From Bacillota bacterium (GTDB taxonomy: Bacteria; Bacillota_A; Clostridia; Lachnospirales; WQUN01): DNA of 30,165 bases. The position numbers and the translations under genes were made by a program. The stretch lies in assembly GCA_009786175.1 (NCBI GenBank), contig WQTQ01000218.1, positions 1 to 30,165 on the forward strand, given 5' to 3'. The notes beneath the pieces are model-generated. The model worked only from the letters and a program-made list of their open reading frames with translations. It searched no databases and was not told where the DNA came from. This document shows positions 15,983 through 25,146 of this stretch, in pieces. The stretch's first letter is position 1. The number at the start of each line of letters is the position of its first letter.

Positions 15983-16847
15983 TATTTTTCTCCCCTTTCA
16001 CCAGCATAAGCATAATTTCCTCAATGCTTACATTATCCATTACTACATCACGATATTTTTTTTCGGCGGCTTGCTTGTCGGCAACCAGCACATCAACTTG
16101 ATAATCGTGCTTCCTGTACGCAAGAATATCTTCTTTGTCCAGTTCCGTAAATTGCGCTTGCTTGCAGCGCATTACACCGTAGCTGTATATTAACGCGTCT
16201 TTACTCTCTGTGAAGATGATGCTGCCATCATGTATAAAAGTAATGTAATCTGCAATTTTTTCCAAATCGCTTGTTATGTGCGACGATAAAAGAATCGAAT
16301 TGTTTTCATCTTGGACAAAATCCATAAACACGTCCAATATGTCGTCACGGACGATAGGGTCCAGCCCGCTTGTGGCTTCGTCCAAAATCAGCAGCTTTGG
16401 GCGGTGGGATAATGCCACCGCAACGGCAAACTTCATAGTCATGCCCCGGGAAAATGTTTTTATTTTCGCGTTTTCCGGCAACTTGAATTTCCGCAAATAT
16501 TCTTGGAACAAGTTACTGTCCCAATTTCTGTAGAAATGCCGCATGGCAGATGATATTTTCGCCGGTGTTAACCTTTCCGGGAAAGGATTTGTGTCGTAAA
16601 CAACGCCGATGTCTTCACGGATGTCTATTGCTTCGTCGGTCATTTCTTTACCAAAAATTTTGACAGTGCCGCTGTCTTTAATAAGCGTATTAAGGATGCA
16701 GCCTATTGTTGTAGTTTTACCTGCGCCGTTTTCCCCTACAAAGCCCATTATCGCCCCGCGGGGTATGCTAAATGTTACATCCTTTAGGCGAAAATCCGAC
16801 TTTTTGTACTGTTTCGACAGCCCTTGTACCTCTAAAATTGTGTTCAT
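15972..16847 (-). CDS. ABC transporter ATP-binding protein
   Basis: A 291-residue ATPase subunit. Walker A is GENGAGKTT (residues ~38-46), the ABC signature region is FSRGMTMKF, Walker B is LLILDEATSGLDP and the switch histidine is in SSHITSDLE. The ~70 residues after the core form the C-terminal extension usual for this group. The ATG at 16847 overlaps the TGA of the GntR gene (ATGA) with GGAGG upstream, so translation is coupled. It energises the permease encoded next. Confidence 0.96.
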   Translation of the reverse strand: MNTILEVQGLSKQYKKSDFRLKDVTFSIPRGAIMGFVGENGAGKTTTIGCILNTLIKDSGTVKIFGKEMTDEAIDIREDIGVVYDTNPFPERLTPAKISSAMRHFYRNWDSNLFQEYLRKFKLPENAKIKTFSRGMTMKFAVAVALSHRPKLLILDEATSGLDPIVRDDILDVFMDFVQDENNSILLSSHITSDLEKIADYITFIHDGSIIFTESKDALIYSYGVMRCKQAQFTELDKEDILAYRKHDYQVDVLVADKQAAEKKYRDVVMDNVSIEEIMLMLVKGEKNNAN

Positions 16848-17236
16848 ATTTTTTCCTCCTGTTCGTAAAACAGCTCTAAGATTTCTATAAGTTTCTCAAC
16901 CGGAATGCCGCTTGCCCGGCCAATTTCTGCGGCTTCTTGCAGGTGCGCTTCTGCTTTGCGCTGCTGCTCTTCTTGGATAAAGTCCATGTTTATGGCGGAT
17001 ACAAACGTCCCGCGGCCCACGGTGGTTTCGATAAAACCGTCCCGCTGCAAATCGTCATAGGCCTTTTGGACAGTTATCACACTTACATGGGCAGACTTTG
17101 CCAGGGAACGTATTGACGGTATTGGGCTGCCGGTTACAAGTTCCCCGTTCATTATCATCGCCTTAATTTGTGTTGTTATTTGCTCGTAAATGGGCTTGCT
17201 GCTGTTATTGCTAATAACTATGTCCAGGATGCTCAC
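16844..17236 (-). CDS. GntR family regulator, YtrA subfamily
   Basis: A 130-residue repressor. The winged helix domain spans residues ~10-75 (PIYEQITTQIKAMIMNGEL, then PSIRSLAKSAHVSVITVQKAYDDL). A short helical C-terminus takes the place of an effector domain, which defines the YtrA group. It is the first gene of an operon with the ABC ATPase and permease. The start at 17236 has AAAGGAGGTGAGC in front. An inverted repeat overlapping the -10 box (17261-17287) is the likely autoregulatory site. Confidence 0.94.
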   Translation of the reverse strand: MSILDIVISNNSSKPIYEQITTQIKAMIMNGELVTGSPIPSIRSLAKSAHVSVITVQKAYDDLQRDGFIETTVGRGTFVSAINMDFIQEEQQRKAEAHLQEAAEIGRASGIPVEKLIEILELFYEQEEKI

Positions 17237-17260
17237 CTCCTTTGCTCCCGCTCTGTGATG

Positions 17261-17287
17261 TAGTGTATCTATTGAACATATACACTA
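17261..17287. promoter_or_regulatory. Operator candidate of the GntR/ABC operon
   Basis: TAGTGTAT (17261-17268) and ATACACTA (17280-17287) are perfect 8-bp inverted arms with an 11-bp gap, overlapping the -10 box and transcription start. A second palindrome, ACACTTG-T-CAAGTGT (17303-17317), covers the -35 box. Position fits repression by the YtrA-type protein. Confidence 0.7.
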
Positions 17288-17312
17288 TACATCACTTAAT
17301 TACACTTGTCAA
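17284..17312 (-). promoter_or_regulatory. Promoter of the GntR/ABC operon
   Basis: On the minus strand: TTGACA (17307-17312), 17-nt spacer, TATAGT (17284-17289). Confidence 0.85.
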
Positions 17313-17330
17313 GTGTGAAATAAAAAAAGA

Positions 17331-17450
17331 CTGTCTCGTCAGCCAAGAAAGTGATATATTTCCTGTAGCGACAATCGATTACCCCCTGATATCAGGGGGT
17401 AATCGATTCGGAGCATTAGGGAGTTATCGTTTTCTTGGCTGACGAGATAG
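17331..17450 (-). terminator. Long hairpin element A with nested TACCCCCTGATATCA palindrome
   Basis: A 120-nt inverted repeat centred at 17390/17391. The outer 20-nt arms (17331-17350 and 17431-17450) differ at one base, and the central 36 bp (17373-17408) are a perfect palindrome that contains TACCCCCTGAT and its complement. On the minus strand the stem is followed by TTTTTTTA, so it can terminate the SLH gene transcript. It shares arms with hairpin B (21635-21718) and its centre with the repeats at 7814 and 28303. Confidence 0.85.
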
Positions 17451-17476
17451 CCTCTTTTATTACTATATTTTCGCGG

Positions 17477-18535
17477 TTAATCGACCCTTACTTTAAACAC
17501 ATACCGCACCATTGTAGCTTCCAGCTGAACATCGCCCCACACCACGTCTACACATATGAAGAATACCCCGGCTTCTGCAGGTGGCGTAAAGCTGTCTTCA
17601 AATTCATAAATGGCATGGAAATTTTCGTCAAACAGGGTAAACGATACGGAACTTGCGTCCTGACCATAAACCACTATTTCCAGGCCGCTTACAAACTCAA
17701 TTTCTTCCAACTCTTGCGCCACACGCTCCAGCACAAGCGGCGGGCCGCTTGCAGACATGTACCGTGTTACACCGTGGCTGAAATGGCTGTACGGCTCGTG
17801 TTCGACGCCATTCAAGACTACAAACACCCTGCCTACTTCATAGGTAGGCGAATGGATGGTTGGTATTTCGCCAGGTGTGACGCCGGGTATTTCCGGCAGC
17901 GGGGCATTGTTGGCGTTTACCATGTTCAGCATCCGCATCATTGTTACAATGCTCTGCTCCCTTGTGTAGGGCAGATCCGGGGCAAAAGTATTGTCCCCAA
18001 CGCCGCCCATAATGCCTGCCGCGTGTGCCCGCGTTACGCCTTCCACTGCCCATGTGGCAACGCTGTCCATGTCATCGAAAATTGTCCTTTGCCTTAACAT
18101 GCCCGATGGGAACGGGTGCCACATAACGTCTGCCAAACGGGTTAGCATTACTGCCGCCTGCTGGCGGGTTAAAGTGCCGTTTGGGTCGAATCTGTTGTTG
18201 CCAACGCCGTTTACAACTTCCAGATAGGCCATTTTTTCTACGTTTACGTCATTTGTGTCCGTAAATGTTACCCGTCCGGTAATTTCGCTTTTTACAATTT
18301 CGTACAGACGGACTGCCAAAGCGGAAAATTCTGCCCGGGTAATGGGTTGGGTGTAATTACCTTGCAAATCTTCCGGCACAAGACCCTCCTCTATTGCTTG
18401 GGTCACATAATCTTGCGCCCATGCGGATCCGCCAGGGGGCGACGCAAGGCTTGCCAGAGCCACAAGCGGAATTATGCTTGAAAGCAAAATGGCCAGACAC
18501 AATAATAAAGCCACGGTTTTCTTAGTGATTTTCAT
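17477..18535 (-). CDS. Secreted protein with three SLH domains
   Basis: About 352 residues. A signal peptide (MKITKKTVALLLCLAILL then SSIIPLVALA) is followed by three S-layer-homology repeats, recognisable by ITRAEFSALAVRL, LTRQQAAVMLTRLADV and YTREQSIVTMMRMLNMV, each preceded by an FxD/NxF-type stretch such as NGVGNNRFDPNGT. The last ~130 residues form an unrecognised, probably beta-rich domain. SLH domains anchor proteins to pyruvylated wall polymers in Bacillota. The start at 18535 is set by GGAGGAAATTCCGCA and the signal peptide. It lies 23 nt after the anti-sigma-like gene and is probably part of the sigma operon. Confidence 0.9.
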   Translation of the reverse strand: MKITKKTVALLLCLAILLSSIIPLVALASLASPPGGSAWAQDYVTQAIEEGLVPEDLQGNYTQPITRAEFSALAVRLYEIVKSEITGRVTFTDTNDVNVEKMAYLEVVNGVGNNRFDPNGTLTRQQAAVMLTRLADVMWHPFPSGMLRQRTIFDDMDSVATWAVEGVTRAHAAGIMGGVGDNTFAPDLPYTREQSIVTMMRMLNMVNANNAPLPEIPGVTPGEIPTIHSPTYEVGRVFVVLNGVEHEPYSHFSHGVTRYMSASGPPLVLERVAQELEEIEFVSGLEIVVYGQDASSVSFTLFDENFHAIYEFEDSFTPPAEAGVFFICVDVVWGDVQLEATMVRYVFKVRVD

Positions 18536-18558
18536 TGCGGAATTTCCTCCTATTCCTC

Positions 18559-19908
18559 TTATTTTATTGTCAAAAGCATTTCCCATACTTGTTCCGGCGT
18601 TACATCCATAACGCTGATGCTTACAACCACATCGCCGAAAAGTACGCCAAAGTTTAGCCGGGTACCGCCGCGCCCGTACAAATCACGGGATTGCACCGCG
18701 TCCAGGGTTATTTCCTCCGCAAGGAACACCGGGTTCATAACAAATTGGCTGTACTGCTCCGGTACAGTTTCCGCAAAAGGAACAGAGTAAAGGGACAAGT
18801 CGAATTTCTGCCGCTCATTAATGGAAACAACATTGGCAATGTCATGTTCCGCCGCCAGTGAAACCTGCCAGCTTATACTGCTCATTTCCCCCATCAAATG
18901 CCAGTGGGCAAAAATGCCGTTAAAGTGCTGGTCAATAACACGTCTGGCTTCGTCCGGGGTAAAACCTTCCGGTACATATACGGGCAAAAACCTGCCAAAG
19001 TCCGGGTCTAAACGGGCTTCTTCAATTGTCATTCTGTCGTCCTGCAGTTCCGGTACAACAGGGTCCGCAAAAACGCTCAAATCTGCCGGGCCGTTTACAA
19101 TTATGGTGTTTACAATCTCCGTCAAACGATTCACGCCGCCATCGCCTTCCGCGTAGTCGTAAAGTTGTATCCGATAGAAAACGCCATTAATTTCAAAATA
19201 CGCGATGTATATGGCAACATGGGCGGCCCAGTCGCTCATACGGTCATGTACCCCCGCCGTAACGGGAATACCATGTACATATGAAACCACGGGATCGAAA
19301 TCGAATATGGCACAGGAAAATATTGGCCTTGGCCCAATCCGCATCCATGTGCGGATGAAAACATCGTCAAACCGGGCAATTTCACCGCCGTAGGGCTCTG
19401 TTTCAATTATGCTTACATCAAACAGCGCGGCGTATTCGCCGTAATAACTTACCGTAGCCGTTACCGAAAAGCCTAAATCCGGCAGAATAGCCCGTAATTG
19501 TTCCGGTGTGGCGTCGTGCCAAAAATGTTGAGGGATAAAAATGCGCGCTTCAATAGGCGCGTTCATTTCATTTAGGGTTAGCGGATATATTTGAGACACG
19601 TCCGGCGGCATACCCGGCATAGTCTCTGCTGCCTGGCTGGCGTTACCGGAATCTGGCGGCACAAGCCCCGGCATAACTACATCGTGCGGCTCTATAGGCG
19701 AACGCCCTGTCTCACCCATCCTTGGCACCAGCCACACCCCAAGCAAAAGTGCCGCTATACAAGCCGCTATAGGTGCAAGTACTTTCCACGGTGTTTTTCT
19801 TACTTTTGCCGAATGTACATTTTCAAGAATGTTTGCCATAATACGTTCATGTGCGGCATCGTCCGCGTTTATTTTATTCCACGAGTTAATTATTTTATCA
19901 CTTTTCAC
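18559..19908 (-). CDS. Membrane-anchored anti-sigma factor-like protein
   Basis: A 449-residue protein: a cytoplasmic N-terminus of ~35 residues (KINADDAAHERIMANILENV), one membrane helix (VLAPIAACIAALLLGVWLV), and a large outer domain of unknown fold with Pro-rich linker. That architecture behind an ECF sigma gene is typical of clostridial anti-sigma factors (DUF4179/DUF4367-type groups). I chose the GTG at 19908 because GGAGGTGACATTG stands before it; the ATG at 19923, directly after the sigma stop, would place this ribosome binding site inside the coding region. It presumably holds the sigma factor inactive until an envelope signal is sensed. Confidence 0.78.
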   Translation of the reverse strand: MKSDKIINSWNKINADDAAHERIMANILENVHSAKVRKTPWKVLAPIAACIAALLLGVWLVPRMGETGRSPIEPHDVVMPGLVPPDSGNASQAAETMPGMPPDVSQIYPLTLNEMNAPIEARIFIPQHFWHDATPEQLRAILPDLGFSVTATVSYYGEYAALFDVSIIETEPYGGEIARFDDVFIRTWMRIGPRPIFSCAIFDFDPVVSYVHGIPVTAGVHDRMSDWAAHVAIYIAYFEINGVFYRIQLYDYAEGDGGVNRLTEIVNTIIVNGPADLSVFADPVVPELQDDRMTIEEARLDPDFGRFLPVYVPEGFTPDEARRVIDQHFNGIFAHWHLMGEMSSISWQVSLAAEHDIANVVSINERQKFDLSLYSVPFAETVPEQYSQFVMNPVFLAEEITLDAVQSRDLYGRGGTRLNFGVLFGDVVVSISVMDVTPEQVWEMLLTIK

Positions 19909-19923
19909 CAATGTCACCTCCAT

Positions 19924-20409
19924 TTATTGCAAATCAGTTAGCTTATCGCGAAGCATTTTCCGCGCGTTAGAAAGATAGAAACGGATTGTTGATTGGGGCT
20001 TTTGCAGGATTTTGGCAATTTCAACACTGTCATAGCCTTCGTAGTAGTAAAGATAAACCACGGTTTTATATTTATCCGGCAGCCCCATTACTACGCTAAA
20101 TGTCTCGTCAATATCAGGCTTTTGGGCTTGTAAAGTGCCGTAATCCTCCAAATTTTCACGTTTGCGCCACCAATGCCGTAATTTGTTTTTGCATAAATTT
20201 GAAGCAACCCGAATAAGCCACGCTTTTTCATGCTCATCGCTTTCAAAAAATACGCCGGACGTTATCAGCTTACAAAAAGTATCCTGTACTGCATCTTCCG
20301 TGTCGGCAATATTTTTCATATATGCAAAGCAAATCCTATAAACCATGTCATTGTGACGTTCATAAAGTTCCGCAATCTCTTTGTCCGTACGCAACAAAGG
20401 GTTTGCCAC
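19924..20409 (-). CDS. ECF-type RNA polymerase sigma factor
   Basis: A 161-residue sigma-70 family protein with only regions 2 and 4. Region 2 is YERHNDMVYRICFAYMKNIADTEDAVQDTFCKL (shown as two joined motifs: YxxHxxMVYRICFAYM and DAEDxVQDTF-like DTEDAVQDTF). Region 4 is PDKYKTVVYLYYYEGYDSVE followed by IAKILQKPQSTIRFYLSNARKML. The start is GTG at 20409 behind AAAGGAG. A CAACGTTT motif at 20459-20466 upstream could be an ECF-type -35 for autoregulation, but no firm -10 is seen. It heads the operon with the anti-sigma-like and SLH genes. Confidence 0.94.
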   Translation of the reverse strand: MANPLLRTDKEIAELYERHNDMVYRICFAYMKNIADTEDAVQDTFCKLITSGVFFESDEHEKAWLIRVASNLCKNKLRHWWRKRENLEDYGTLQAQKPDIDETFSVVMGLPDKYKTVVYLYYYEGYDSVEIAKILQKPQSTIRFYLSNARKMLRDKLTDLQ

Positions 20410-20481
20410 ACACTCAACTCCTTTCCTTTCACTACTACTAATACAATCGAGAATGGGTAAACGTTGGCAAAACCGGAACAG

Positions 20482-21564
20482 CTATAACTCATTATCAAGC
20501 CATGTTACGATATCCTGTTTAATTTCAAGTATTGAGTTGTCTAATGGTATGCGAATCCCCTGACAGCCTCCTTGGCAAGGCTCATTGCGCAGCTTCCTGT
20601 CACAGCCATACCCCTGCGTGATTTTCTCCCGCAAATACGGTGGAAATTTTTCGATTACATCCGCATACTTCTCGGTTTTTTTGGCCCTTACGGCCAGGCA
20701 GTATCCATATTTCATGGATATAGCAAGCTCCCATACCCTTTGCTGATACATGTCCCGGGGGGATAATGCCCGCTTTCTGTTTTTTACACAGGCATAGGCG
20801 AAATGATACTGGTCGTCAATAATCAACACACAGGTCATACCCATATCAATGTAACGCCGGTGTAATTCTATGGCAAACTTTTGAAGTTCAGCCGGTAAAG
20901 GCTGTAAATAATCTACGAGAATATCCAACAGGTCTGTGTCTTCTACTTTTAGTAGCCTGTAATCACATCGCAGAAGATTATCGTCGTTATTATATCTTCT
21001 TGTCCGCAATTCTATATCCGCAACTGCCAGGGCCCTTAACCCGGCAAGCAATACAGGATTACCGGGATAAGATATTTCCATAAATTTTTCTGGCATATCA
21101 AACGTTTTTGCTTCCAATTTAATGCCGCCAAAAGTAAAACCGCATAGTGCTAATAGCCGCAAACACTCCATCTGTTTACTAACAGGGATTTTGGGCTTAG
21201 AGGCCGCAAATGACGGTATTTCTGCTATAATTAATGATTCGCCACTCTCCGATAACTTACCGTAGTAACCGAAGTCAATTAGCAGATGGTTAATGAAATG
21301 CAAAAATGGATAGTCCGTAAGGTTTTTTATTTTTCTTGGCTTGGCATACAAATCCCCGCCCGTAATTAGACAGTCGTAAAATACATATAAAAAATCCCGG
21401 AAGGCTGCAACACCCTTACATATATTCTCTTGGCTTGCGATTTTTTCAAACAAGGGCTTTAGCACGTAATTTTCCGGTATGTTTGCAGGCAGTAAACTTT
21501 TCAAGAATTTTGCGTACTCGCCAATTGGTTTTTGCATTATTGTTTCACCGTGGTCTGCGCTCAT
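20482..21564 (-). CDS. Unknown 360-residue protein
   Basis: I do not recognise the family. It is soluble and mixed helical/sheet, with no signal peptide or membrane helix. The C-terminal part has a Cys cluster (YGCDRKLRNEPCQGGCQGIR), which could bind a metal or Fe-S cluster. A central stretch, LRALAVADIELRTRRYNNDD, resembles a structured core, and ADIEKxx-type residues YADVIEKFPPYLREKITQGY follow. The start is ATG at 21564 with AAAGGAGCAGAGACA. It is flanked by the clpX terminator upstream and the sigma operon 72 nt downstream, so it is probably transcribed alone. Confidence 0.75.
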   Translation of the reverse strand: MSADHGETIMQKPIGEYAKFLKSLLPANIPENYVLKPLFEKIASQENICKGVAAFRDFLYVFYDCLITGGDLYAKPRKIKNLTDYPFLHFINHLLIDFGYYGKLSESGESLIIAEIPSFAASKPKIPVSKQMECLRLLALCGFTFGGIKLEAKTFDMPEKFMEISYPGNPVLLAGLRALAVADIELRTRRYNNDDNLLRCDYRLLKVEDTDLLDILVDYLQPLPAELQKFAIELHRRYIDMGMTCVLIIDDQYHFAYACVKNRKRALSPRDMYQQRVWELAISMKYGYCLAVRAKKTEKYADVIEKFPPYLREKITQGYGCDRKLRNEPCQGGCQGIRIPLDNSILEIKQDIVTWLDNEL

Positions 21565-21593
21565 TGTCTCTGCTCCTTTATATGTAAAAATTT

Positions 21594-21620
21594 AGAAATA
21601 AAGCGCGCTTGCGCGCGCGT
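21594..21620 (-). terminator. Terminator with GNRA loop downstream of clpX
   Basis: On the minus strand GCGCGC-GCAA-GCGCGC (21603-21618) is followed by TTTATTTC. The GCAA tetraloop and the U-rich tail fit an intrinsic terminator. It follows hairpin B. Confidence 0.7.
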
Positions 21621-21634
21621 TTCATATAGTACAA

Positions 21635-21718
21635 GAAAACGATATTTTCCCTATAGCGACTATCGATTAGTGCCGAAGGCAATCATCGATTTAAAGCGTT
21701 AGGGAAAATATCGTTTTC
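21635..21718. repeat. Long hairpin element B
   Basis: GAAAACGATATTTTCCCTA (21635-21653) and its exact complement (21700-21718) are 19-bp perfect arms; inside are TAGCGACTATCGAT and ATCGATTTAAAGCGT. The left arm matches that of hairpin A (AAGAAAGTGATAT..., CCTGTAGCGACAATCGATTA) at about 30 of 37 positions, but the centre is different (GTGCCGAAGGCAAT in place of the CCCCCTGATATCAGGGGG palindrome). Confidence 0.8.
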
Positions 21719-21750
21719 GAATATCCGACAACCATATATTTTTAACTTTA

Positions 21751-23055
21751 TCAACCAACAGAGGCCCTTCTCTTAGGCCGCCTGCGCGGTGGTGGTTTGC
21801 GGAATATCGGTACGCGGTTTTCATTTTTTATGATAACCGGCGGCTTACCCTCTTCCACTGTTTCACGGGTAATTATACATCTCTCAATAGTTTCATCCGA
21901 CGGGACATCGTACATTACGTCCATTAGAATGCCTTCAACAATTGCCCTAAGCCCCCTGGCCCCGGTTTCCCTAACCAATGCCAGTTGTGCAATGGCACGC
22001 AATGCTTCCTCTTCAAAATCCAGATACACATTGTCAAGTTCTAGCATGTATTGGTATTGCTTTGTCAATGCGTTTTGCGGCTGGGTTAGAATGTTCAGCA
22101 GTGTATCCTCATCCAAATTATCCAAGGTTACAATAACAGGCAAACGGCCTATCAGCTCCGGAATAAGCCCGTATTTATGCAAATCCATTGGTTGCACATG
22201 TTTAAAAACTTCGTCGTCGCGCTTTTCTTCTTTTGTTTTAACTTCCGCACCAAAACCAATGACTTTTTTATTCATGCGCTGCTCTATCACTTTTTCAAGG
22301 CCGCTGAACGCACCGCCGCATATGAAAAGAATATTTGACGTATCAATTTGAATAAAATCCTGATGCGGATGCTTACGTCCGCCCTGTGGCGGAACGGAAG
22401 CTACCGTACCTTCCAATATTTTTAGTAATGCCTGTTGAACGCCCTCGCCGCTTACATCCCTTGTAATGGAAGGATTATCGCCGCGACGGGAAACTTTGTC
22501 AATTTCATCAATATAAATTATACCGCGTTCTGCACGCTCTATGTCAAAATCTGCCGCTTGGATAAGCTTTAGCAAAATATTTTCTACGTCTTCACCAACA
22601 TAACCTGCTTCGGTTAAGCTTGTTGCATCGGCAATGGCAATAGGAACTTGCAAAAATTTTGCCAATGTTTGCGCCAAATAAGTTTTACCTACACCCGTCG
22701 GCCCAATTAGAAGTACATTACTTTTTTGCACTTCTATATCCGCAGTGCGCATGTGATCCATAGCAATGCGTTTGTAATGATTGTAAACTGCAACACTAAG
22801 TGAAATTTTTGCCTGATCTTGCCCAATTACATGCTCGTCCAAGTAAGCCCGTATTTCCTGCGGTTTTGGTAAATTAAGCGAGCCGTGGCTCTGCATTGCA
22901 AACTCTTCGCCCTCGTCCAAAATCCCACAGCATCTGTCCACACATTCTGCACAAATATACACATTGGGGCCCGCAACAAGAGTTCCTACATTATCCGGCG
23001 TACGGCCGCAAAATGAACATCTTGTTACATCCCTGGTTTCTGGTCTTTTAGCCAT
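21751..23055 (-). CDS. clpX: ATP-dependent Clp protease ATP-binding subunit ClpX
   Basis: A 434-residue AAA+ unfoldase that feeds substrates to ClpP. Visible: the N-terminal C4 zinc-binding domain (CSFCGRTP and CAECVDRCC), Walker [11 protein letters not shown], Walker [10 protein letters not shown], and the C-terminal small domain ([20 protein letters not shown]). Its length is the usual ~420-435 residues, and the C-terminus is unusually basic ([14 protein letters not shown]). GGGGAGAATTTTAA precedes the ATG. It follows clpP by 41 nt in the standard order tig-clpP-clpX. Confidence 0.98.
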   Translation of the reverse strand: MAKRPETRDVTRCSFCGRTPDNVGTLVAGPNVYICAECVDRCCGILDEGEEFAMQSHGSLNLPKPQEIRAYLDEHVIGQDQAKISLSVAVYNHYKRIAMDHMRTADIEVQKSNVLLIGPTGVGKTYLAQTLAKFLQVPIAIADATSLTEAGYVGEDVENILLKLIQAADFDIERAERGIIYIDEIDKVSRRGDNPSITRDVSGEGVQQALLKILEGTVASVPPQGGRKHPHQDFIQIDTSNILFICGGAFSGLEKVIEQRMNKKVIGFGAEVKTKEEKRDDEVFKHVQPMDLHKYGLIPELIGRLPVIVTLDNLDEDTLLNILTQPQNALTKQYQYMLELDNVYLDFEEEALRAIAQLALVRETGARGLRAIVEGILMDVMYDVPSDETIERCIITRETVEEGKPPVIIKNENRVPIFRKPPPRRRPKRRASVG

Positions 23056-23096
23056 TTAAAATTCTCCCCACTTTTTATTTATCAGAGATACCGTCA

Positions 23097-23690
23097 TCAG
23101 GCATTCTCCTTACGGATCATAATTCTGTCTATTAGGCCATAATCAAGGGCTTCTTGACTGGACATAAAGTTGTCCCGCTCTGTATCTTCTGCAATTTTGC
23201 TTAACGGCTGGCCTGTATTTTCTGCAAGCATTTGGTTAAGCTTCTGCTTCATTTGAATAATGCGTTCTGCTTGAATTTGTATGTCCGTAGCTTGCCCACG
23301 GGCACCGCCCGATGGCTGGTGGATCATGATTTCCGCGTTTGGCATTGCAAAACGTTTACCTTTTGTGCCGCCGGCCAGCAAAAACGCACCCATACTTGCG
23401 GCCATGCCGATACATAAAGTAGATACGTCACATTTTATATGCTGCATTGTATCATAAATTGCCAGACCGGCGGTTACAGAACCGCCCGGGCTGTTAATGT
23501 ACAAACTAATGTCTGCATCTGCGTCTTCAGATTCCAAAAACAGCAGCTGAGCAACTATTAAGCTTGCGCTAACATCGCTGACTTCGTCGCCAAGGAACAC
23601 AATGCGGTCTTTTAACAGACGGGAGTAAATGTCGTAAGAACGCTCTCCCCGGCTGGTTTGCTCTATTACATACGGTACTAAATTTGCCAT
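23097..23690 (-). CDS. clpP: ATP-dependent Clp protease proteolytic subunit
   Basis: A 197-residue serine protease with the triad: Ser in [12 protein letters not shown], His in [11 protein letters not shown], and Asp in [18 protein letters not shown]. The start is ATG at 23690 behind AGGAGGGTTTAAT; the frame is open upstream into tig, but the N-terminus [20 protein letters not shown] matches the family start. It lies between tig (11 nt upstream) and clpX, forming the housekeeping protein-quality operon. Confidence 0.98.
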   Translation of the reverse strand: MANLVPYVIEQTSRGERSYDIYSRLLKDRIVFLGDEVSDVSASLIVAQLLFLESEDADADISLYINSPGGSVTAGLAIYDTMQHIKCDVSTLCIGMAASMGAFLLAGGTKGKRFAMPNAEIMIHQPSGGARGQATDIQIQAERIIQMKQKLNQMLAENTGQPLSKIAEDTERDNFMSSQEALDYGLIDRIMIRKENA

Positions 23691-23701
23691 ATTAAACCCT
23701 C

Positions 23702-25063
23702 CTATTGTTCGTCTTTGTCTGCGGCAGACAATGCTGCTGCCGAAATTTCGGGCATTGGTTCGTCTGTGGCAACAGCTTTCTCTAAAACAAAATCCATCGC
23801 CTTTTCGCAAAGGGCAGAGCGAACAAGTTCTTTGCGTCGGAATGCCGGTAATGACTCAACTATTTTCACCAGTTCTTCGCCTTCTTTGGATGTGATTTTG
23901 CCAACGTATTCCGCAAATTCGTCATCGCTAATGGTAAAATTCTCTTTTCTGGCTACAGCTTCAAGTGCCAACGTGTTTCTTACTTCTGTTATTGCTTGCA
24001 GACGCGAACTTGCCCTAAGGGTTTCCAGTGTTTGCTGGGAATAGCGCAAATACATTTCCATATCCATACCTTGGCTTTTAAGCCGCTGCGTAAACATTTC
24101 TATTATTTCGTCCACACGGGCCAAGTACATAGCTTCCGGTACTTCCATTACTGCTTTGTCAACCAACTGCCTCATAACATAATTACGCTTGTTGTGTTCT
24201 ATGTTTAATTCTTTGTATTCACGGATATTGTTGGCAACATCTTCGCGATATTCTGCCAAGGTGTCAAAATCTGATACGTTACCGGCAAACTCATCATCAA
24301 TTTCCGGCAGGTTTTTTGTTTGAACGTCCAAAATTTCTACTTCAAAAGTAGCAACTTTGCCCGCATAATCCGGGTGGTGATATTCTTCCGGGAACGTTAC
24401 ACTTATCACGACATCGTCTCCGGGGGTATGCCCAACCAATTGCTCTTCGAATGTATCAATAAATTGCTTAGAACCCAGAGTAAATTCATAATCTTTACCT
24501 TCGCCGCCTTCAAACGGCACACCGTCAAAATAGCCTTTAAAGTTTATAGTTACAATGTCACCCATTTCCGCAGGGCGGTCTACGCTTGACTGTGTAGAGT
24601 TTTTTTCCTGCTCTGCGCGAATGGCTTGTAAGATTTCATCTTCAGTAGGTTCCGGGTCGGATTTTGGATATGTTAAACCATAGTATCCGTCAATTTCTGC
24701 TTCCGGGCGAGTATAAACTGTGGCGTAAAAAATCGCACCTTCGGCTTCACTTACCGGGCCCAGCTCTATTTCCGGACGATAAACCGGCTCAATTTCATGC
24801 TCGTCTAATGCGGCCTCATAGGCATCCGGTAAAATGAAATTCATCGCATCTTCATAAAAAATTTCGCGGCCATATGCTTGCTCTATCATTTTGCGAGGGG
24901 CCTTACCCTTGCGAAAACCTTGAACGTTAAAGTGGTGCTTGTTTTTGTTATAAGCTGTTACCAGCCCTTCCCGAAAGCCTTCCGGGCTGACATTAATGGT
25001 TATTTTATGTTTTGTTGAATCAAGACTCTCTACTGTGCTTGAAAATTTTTGTACTGAACTCAT
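23702..25063 (-). CDS. tig: Trigger factor
   Basis: A 453-residue ribosome-associated chaperone and prolyl isomerase. The N-terminal ribosome-binding domain contains the signature [17 protein letters not shown]; the FKBP-type domain is [20 protein letters not shown] onward; a long helical C-terminal domain follows. The start is ATG at 25063 with GGAG 9 nt upstream; the five extra residues of the longer frame overlap this site. The C-terminus is acidic and Ala-rich. It probably has its own promoter at ~25110. Confidence 0.97.
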   Translation of the reverse strand: MSSVQKFSSTVESLDSTKHKITINVSPEGFREGLVTAYNKNKHHFNVQGFRKGKAPRKMIEQAYGREIFYEDAMNFILPDAYEAALDEHEIEPVYRPEIELGPVSEAEGAIFYATVYTRPEAEIDGYYGLTYPKSDPEPTEDEILQAIRAEQEKNSTQSSVDRPAEMGDIVTINFKGYFDGVPFEGGEGKDYEFTLGSKQFIDTFEEQLVGHTPGDDVVISVTFPEEYHHPDYAGKVATFEVEILDVQTKNLPEIDDEFAGNVSDFDTLAEYREDVANNIREYKELNIEHNKRNYVMRQLVDKAVMEVPEAMYLARVDEIIEMFTQRLKSQGMDMEMYLRYSQQTLETLRASSRLQAITEVRNTLALEAVARKENFTISDDEFAEYVGKITSKEGEELVKIVESLPAFRRKELVRSALCEKAMDFVLEKAVATDEPMPEISAAALSAADKDEQ

Positions 25064-25109
25064 TACGGTACACTCCATATCTTTACATTTGATTTTTTGC
25101 GCAAACCTT

Positions 25110-25118
25110 AGTATATCA
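25110..25118 (-). promoter_or_regulatory. Extended -10 promoter ahead of tig
   Basis: On the minus strand TGATATACT: an extended -10 (TATACT with TG one base before). No good -35. It lies about 47 nt before the tig start codon. Confidence 0.4.
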
Positions 25119-25146
25119 CAGCAAGCAAAAATTGGCTATACCGGAA

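Noticed and set aside
17435..18097. 220-codon open frame on the plus strand
   Set aside because: It lies opposite the SLH gene, has no ribosome binding site and encodes an unlikely Cys/His/Tyr-rich composition.
21797..22351. 184-codon open frame on the plus strand
   Set aside because: Antisense to clpX; no ribosome binding site and composition of a shadow frame.
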